From: Bacteroides sp.
Lineage (GTDB): Bacteria > Bacteroidota > Bacteroidia > Bacteroidales > Bacteroidaceae
Reading direction: 5' to 3'
NCBI RefSeq assembly: GCF_030151085.1
Contig: NZ_JASLER010000078.1
Coordinates: 1-64,000 of the forward strand
Length of the DNA stretch: 64,000 nucleotides
Part shown: positions 60,307 to 64,000 of the stretch, in pieces
Numbering within the stretch: the stretch's first letter is position 1
How the letters are laid out: every line of letters begins with the position of its first letter
The notes under the pieces: generated by a model
Told to the model about the DNA's origin: nothing
Database searches by the model: none
What the model saw: the letters and a program-made list of their open reading frames with translations, nothing else
Made by a program: the position numbers and the translations under genes

Positions 60307-61479
60307 ATGAAGAGTAGATTAGTTTTACTGGCATTTTGCCTGTCACTGTTCAGCTGTGGACAAGGTGACAAAACTGCGGGTAAAGTACCCGAGTGTGCTG
60401 TGATTGCCGTGCAATCTTCAAGTGCAAGTTTAACAAACAGCTATCCTGCTACTATTAAAGGTAAGCAAGATGTTGAAATCCGCCCGATGGTAAGCGGTTT
60501 CATCACAAAATTGAATGTGGACGAAGGTTCTATTGTACGCAAAGGACAGTCCTTATTTATCATTGACCCCGTTCAATACCAAGCTGCCGTAAATGTAGCC
60601 AAAGCGAACGTAGAAACAGCCAAAGCTGCCCTAAGCACACAGCAACTGACCGTTAACAACAAACGCGAACTGAACAAGAAGCAGATTATCAGTGACTACG
60701 ACCTGCAAATGGCGGAAAACCAATTATTGCAGTCCAAAGCCAATCTGGCACAAGCTGAAGCTCAGCTTATCAACGCCAAGAATAATTTGTCTTATACCAA
60801 TGTAACAAGTCCCAGCGACGGTGTGGTAGGTGTAATACCTTTCCGTGTAGGTAGCTTGGTTAGTCCTTCTTCGACTACTCCGCTTACAACGGTTTCGGAC
60901 ATCTCACAGATGTTTGTTTACTTCTCCATGACTGAAAAACAATTACTCAACCTCACTCGTGAAGGTGGTAGCATCAAAGAGATTCTTGAGAAGATGCCTC
61001 CGGTAAGACTGCAACTCATTGACGGAACCATGTACGCAGATAGCGGACGGGTAGAAACCATCAGTGGCGTGATAGACCAGAGCACAGGTGCCGTAAGCAT
61101 GCGTGCAACTTTCCCCAACATGCGCAACATTCTGCGTAGTGGTGGTACGGCAAATGTTGTATTCCCCAACCAGTTAGAAAATATTATCCTGGTTCCGCAA
61201 TCGGCCACCATCGAAATCCAAGACAAGAAGTTTGTATATGTAGCACAAGGCGACAATACACTGAAAACTACAGAAATTACAGTTTATCCTTTGAACGACG
61301 GTAAGTACTATCTGGTAACCGCAGGCTTGAAACCCGGTGACAAGATTGTAATCGAAGGTGTACAGAACCTGAAAGACGGTCAGGCTATCAAAGCTATCAC
61401 TCCGGCAGAAAAAGAAGCCGAGTACCAGAAAGCAATGAAAGACCAAAGTGAAGGTAACATCGCCACTGCGTTTAATTAA
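60307..61479 (+). CDS. RND efflux periplasmic adaptor (membrane-fusion protein)
   Basis: 390 residues. Lipoprotein signal LFSCGQG (Cys about residue 17). Barrel-sandwich start VEIRPMVSGFITKLNVDEGS (about 57-76), then RKGQSLFIIDPVQYQAAVNV, an alpha-hairpin about 100-160 (NKRELNKKQIISDYDLQMAE) and the returning lipoyl half YTNVTSPSDGVVGVIPFRVG (about 160-179). MFVYFSMTEKQLL and NIILVPQSATIEIQ complete the fold. It bridges the inner-membrane pump and an outer-membrane channel in drug or bile-salt efflux (AcrA/BmeA type). The pump gene starts 11 bases later. The ATG has an AAAAAAGAG purine run just upstream. Confidence 0.95.
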   Translation: MKSRLVLLAFCLSLFSCGQGDKTAGKVPECAVIAVQSSSASLTNSYPATIKGKQDVEIRPMVSGFITKLNVDEGSIVRKGQSLFIIDPVQYQAAVNVAKANVETAKAALSTQQLTVNNKRELNKKQIISDYDLQMAENQLLQSKANLAQAEAQLINAKNNLSYTNVTSPSDGVVGVIPFRVGSLVSPSSTTPLTTVSDISQMFVYFSMTEKQLLNLTREGGSIKEILEKMPPVRLQLIDGTMYADSGRVETISGVIDQSTGAVSMRATFPNMRNILRSGGTANVVFPNQLENIILVPQSATIEIQDKKFVYVAQGDNTLKTTEITVYPLNDGKYYLVTAGLKPGDKIVIEGVQNLKDGQAIKAITPAEKEAEYQKAMKDQSEGNIATAFN

Positions 61480-61490
61480 ACATTGAAAAC

Positions 61491-64000
61491 ATGAAATTAG
61501 ATAGATTTATTACGCGTCCGGTACTATCAACGGTGATCTCCATCCTGATAGTAATCCTGGGTGTCATCGGATTGTTCACGCTTCCGATTTCCCAATACCC
61601 GGACATCGCACCTCCTACCGTATCGGTAAGAGCCACCTATACGGGTGCCAGTGCGCAGACCGTATTGAACTCCGTTATCGCCCCGCTCGAAGACCAGATT
61701 AATGGTGTGGAAAACATGATGTACATGACTTCCACGGCCTCCAACAACGGTAGTGGTGACATCAGCATTTACTTCAAACAAGGTACCAACCCCGACATGG
61801 CTGCCGTAAACGTGCAGAACCGTGTTTCTATGGCGCAAGGTTTACTGCCTGCCGAAGTAACCAAAGTCGGTGTAACCACCCAAAAGCGTCAGAACTCCAT
61901 GCTGGCGGTATTCTCTCTTTACGATGAAACCGACACTTACAACGTAGAGTTTATCGAGAACTATGCCAAGATCAACTTAATCCCCGAAGTACAACGTATC
62001 AAGGGTGTGGGTGATGCCATGGTGATGGGACAAGATTACTCTATGCGTATATGGCTGAAGCCGGAGATCATGGCTCAATACAAGCTTATCCCGGGCGACG
62101 TAACAGCTGCCCTGGCTGAACAAAATGTGGAAGCTGCTCCCGGTCAATTCGGTGAACGCGGAGATCAGACCTTCCAATACACTCTCCGTTACCGCGGACG
62201 TTTGCAGCAGATACAAGAGTTCGAGAACATCGTAATTAAGGCAATGCCCGATGGTGAAGTTCTTCGCCTGAAAGATATCGCCGATGTTGAGCTAGGACGT
62301 CTTGCCTATACTTTTGAGAATAAAGTAAACGGACATACAGCTGTAACTTGTATCGTATTCCAGATGGCAGGCTCCAATGCAACCCAGACCATCAACGATA
62401 TCGAAGCTCTGCTTAAAAAGTCAGAGGAAACCCTTCCCGCAGGCTTGAAGGTGAACCTTTCCATGAATGCCAACGACTTCCTCTACGCCTCTATTCATGA
62501 GGTTATCAAGACGTTGCTCGAAGCCTTCGTATTGGTATTTATCGTAGTATATGTATTCCTACAGGACATACGCTCCACTTTGATTCCCGCTATTGCTATT
62601 CCGGTAGCCTTGATCGGTACATTCTTCGTACTATCACTGATCGGATTCAGTATCAACTTGTTGACGCTTTGTGCCATGGTGCTTGCCATCGCTATTGTCG
62701 TCGATGATGCCATAGTGGTGGTGGAGGGCGTCCATGCCAAGCTTGACCAAGGCTACAAATCGGCCAAACAAGCTTCCATTGATGCCATGAGCGAGTTGGG
62801 CGGCGCTATCGTTTCCATCACCCTCGTTATGATGTCCGTATTTATTCCGGTAAGTTTCATGAGCGGTACGGCAGGTACATTCTACCGTCAGTTCGGTTTG
62901 ACGATGGCTATCGCTATCGCTCTGTCCGCATTGAACGCCTTGACACTGAGTCCGGCGCTTTGTGCTATCTTCCTGAAACCTCATGATGAGCACGCAGAAA
63001 AGAAGGCTACATTGGTTTCACGTTTCCATATCGCCTTCAATGCCGCTTACGATAATGTATTGAAGAGTTATAAAAAGCGTGTGCTTTTCTTCATCCAAAA
63101 GAAGTGGCTTACCTTCGGAATGGTTGCCGGCTCTATCGTACTGTTAATATTCTTCATGCAAACTACGCCTACCGCGATGGTTCCTAACGAAGATACAGGT
63201 ACACTGATGGGTGCTGTAACATTACCTCCGGGTACTTCACAAGAGCGTGCAGGCGAAATCATGAACCGTGTAGACAGTTTGATTGCTTCCGACCCTGCCG
63301 TAGAGTCACGTACTATGATCGTTGGATATAGTTTCATCGGCGGACAAGGTCCTTCTTACGGTTCATTCATCATTAAGTTGAAGAACTGGGAAGATCGTTC
63401 CATGATGCAAAACTCACAGATAGTATTTGCTTCGCTATACATGCGTGCACAGAAGGTTATCAAGGAAGCACAGGTATTGTTCTTCCAGCCGCCTATGATT
63501 CCGGGTTACTCTGCATCCAGCGATATTGAGTTGAACATGCAGGATAAGACCGGTGGTGACCTTAATAAGTTCTACGATGTGGTAAAAGATTATATTGCCG
63601 CTTTGGATGCACGTCCCGAGATTAAATCGGCACAAACCACTTTCAACCCCAACTTCCCGCAGTATATGATTGACATTGATGCGGCAGCTTGTAAGAAAGC
63701 AGGTATCAGTCCGAGCGACATTCTTACTACGATGCAGGGATATTATGGTGGTTTGTATGCTTCCAACTTCAACCGTTTCGGTAAGATGTACCGTGTAATG
63801 GTGCAGGCCGATCCGTCTATGCGTGCCAATATGGAATCACTCCAGAACATCAAGGTACGCAATGGCGACCAAATGGCTCCTATTTCACAATTCATGAGCA
63901 TCAAGAAGATTTACGGACCGGATATTATCAGCCGTTTCAACCTTTACACCTCTATGAAAGTGATGGTAGCTCCTGCCGAAGGTTATACTTCCGGTCAGGC
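61491..64000 (+). CDS. RND efflux inner-membrane pump, AcrB/HAE1 type (3' part outside the window)
   Basis: 836 complete codons are present of roughly 1,050; the frame is open to the right edge. KLDRFITRPVLSTVISILIV (2-21) is the first helix. SQYPDIAPPTVSVRATYTGA, GVENMMYMTSTASNNGS and PAEVTKVGVTTQKRQNSML match AcrB. The proton-relay aspartates are Asp405-Asp406 (IAIVVDDAIVVVEGV). Helices 2-6 occupy about 340-500 and the second periplasmic half begins near 560 (TAMVPNEDTGTLMGAVTLPP). It exports amphipathic compounds from the periplasm using proton force. An outer-membrane TolC-type gene is expected after it. Confidence 0.96.
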   Translation, partial: MKLDRFITRPVLSTVISILIVILGVIGLFTLPISQYPDIAPPTVSVRATYTGASAQTVLNSVIAPLEDQINGVENMMYMTSTASNNGSGDISIYFKQGTNPDMAAVNVQNRVSMAQGLLPAEVTKVGVTTQKRQNSMLAVFSLYDETDTYNVEFIENYAKINLIPEVQRIKGVGDAMVMGQDYSMRIWLKPEIMAQYKLIPGDVTAALAEQNVEAAPGQFGERGDQTFQYTLRYRGRLQQIQEFENIVIKAMPDGEVLRLKDIADVELGRLAYTFENKVNGHTAVTCIVFQMAGSNATQTINDIEALLKKSEETLPAGLKVNLSMNANDFLYASIHEVIKTLLEAFVLVFIVVYVFLQDIRSTLIPAIAIPVALIGTFFVLSLIGFSINLLTLCAMVLAIAIVVDDAIVVVEGVHAKLDQGYKSAKQASIDAMSELGGAIVSITLVMMSVFIPVSFMSGTAGTFYRQFGLTMAIAIALSALNALTLSPALCAIFLKPHDEHAEKKATLVSRFHIAFNAAYDNVLKSYKKRVLFFIQKKWLTFGMVAGSIVLLIFFMQTTPTAMVPNEDTGTLMGAVTLPPGTSQERAGEIMNRVDSLIASDPAVESRTMIVGYSFIGGQGPSYGSFIIKLKNWEDRSMMQNSQIVFASLYMRAQKVIKEAQVLFFQPPMIPGYSASSDIELNMQDKTGGDLNKFYDVVKDYIAALDARPEIKSAQTTFNPNFPQYMIDIDAAACKKAGISPSDILTTMQGYYGGLYASNFNRFGKMYRVMVQADPSMRANMESLQNIKVRNGDQMAPISQFMSIKKIYGPDIISRFNLYTSMKVMVAPAEGYTSGQ

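Noticed and set aside
1..64000. tRNA, rRNA, insertion sequence or prophage genes
   Set aside because: None recognised on reading both strands; no transposase, integrase or cloverleaf-like sequence was found, though a short tRNA could be missed by eye.

Overview
The window reads as chromosome from a Bacteroides-type gut bacterium (Bacteroidales). The evidence is a SusC/SusD pair, anSME-type sulfatases, lipoproteins with short N-terminal lipoboxes, repeated TAnnTTTG -7 promoter elements (sometimes with a TTG/TTTG -33 element about 19-20 nt upstream), near absence of strong Shine-Dalgarno sites, and housekeeping genes of Bacteroides character (speA, argB, aroK, pdxB, acpP-fabF-rnc, GGNGT-type 6-phosphofructokinase). 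I see no tRNA, rRNA, insertion sequence, phage or CRISPR array. The species cannot be fixed from this sequence alone.

Layout. 0-3.6 kb: the 5' end of a secreted-protein gene, a small lipoprotein, a membrane-anchored TPR/HTH regulator, and an ECF sigma factor with its probable anti-sigma partner. 3.6-8.4 kb: arginine/polyamine genes (argB, speA), shikimate kinase, a nitroreductase-like protein and ribonuclease H. 8.4-9.0 kb: a non-coding stretch holding an array of eight ACGNNCGT-type dyads at 22-bp spacing, then an inverted-repeat cluster. 9.0-10.8 kb: an MsbA-like ABC exporter. 11.2-31.2 kb: a large AT-rich lipooligosaccharide (LOS) or surface glycan cluster. Its left half is six rightward glycosyltransferases meeting four leftward genes. 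Its right half is an LtaS-like phosphotransferase, then a DUF4254 / GT9 / sugar-kinase operon, then a PLP enzyme / nucleotidyltransferase / LicD / GT4 operon, and a GT90-like gene. There is no Wzx flippase, Wzy polymerase or UpxY/UpxZ regulator, so LOS core or outer-core assembly fits better than a capsule locus; MsbA beside it fits lipid A-core export. The position between msbA and pdxB-purN-acpP-fabF-rnc-pfkA resembles the LOS locus described in B. thetaiotaomicron (recalled, not checked).

31.3-39.5 kb: pdxB, purN, acpP, fabF, rnc, pfkA, a Gfo/Idh/MocA oxidoreductase and a GH3-like adenylating enzyme. 39.5-47.4 kb: a polysaccharide utilisation locus (sulfatase, SusC, SusD and a TPR/HTH membrane regulator). 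47.5-53.7 kb: mnmA, a membrane protein, cysS, an O6-alkylguanine-DNA alkyltransferase and a patatin/beta-barrel protein. 53.9-56.6 kb: a second sulfatase overlapping a GH88 unsaturated glucuronyl hydrolase; with the Sus locus this suggests use of sulfated glycosaminoglycans, although no polysaccharide lyase is present. 56.8-64 kb: a hotdog thioesterase, a DUF3108 protein, an Ig-like lipoprotein and the start of an RND efflux operon cut by the right edge.

The most interesting hypotheses are (1) the HisC/CobD-like PLP enzyme + LicC-like nucleotidyltransferase + LicD cassette at 26.4-29.0 kb, which could make, activate and attach a phospho-amino-alcohol to the LOS, and (2) the phased dyad array at 8456-8618. 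Smaller candidate control sites are a perfect 21-bp palindrome upstream of argB and a 24-bp dyad just downstream of the putative RND-operon promoter.
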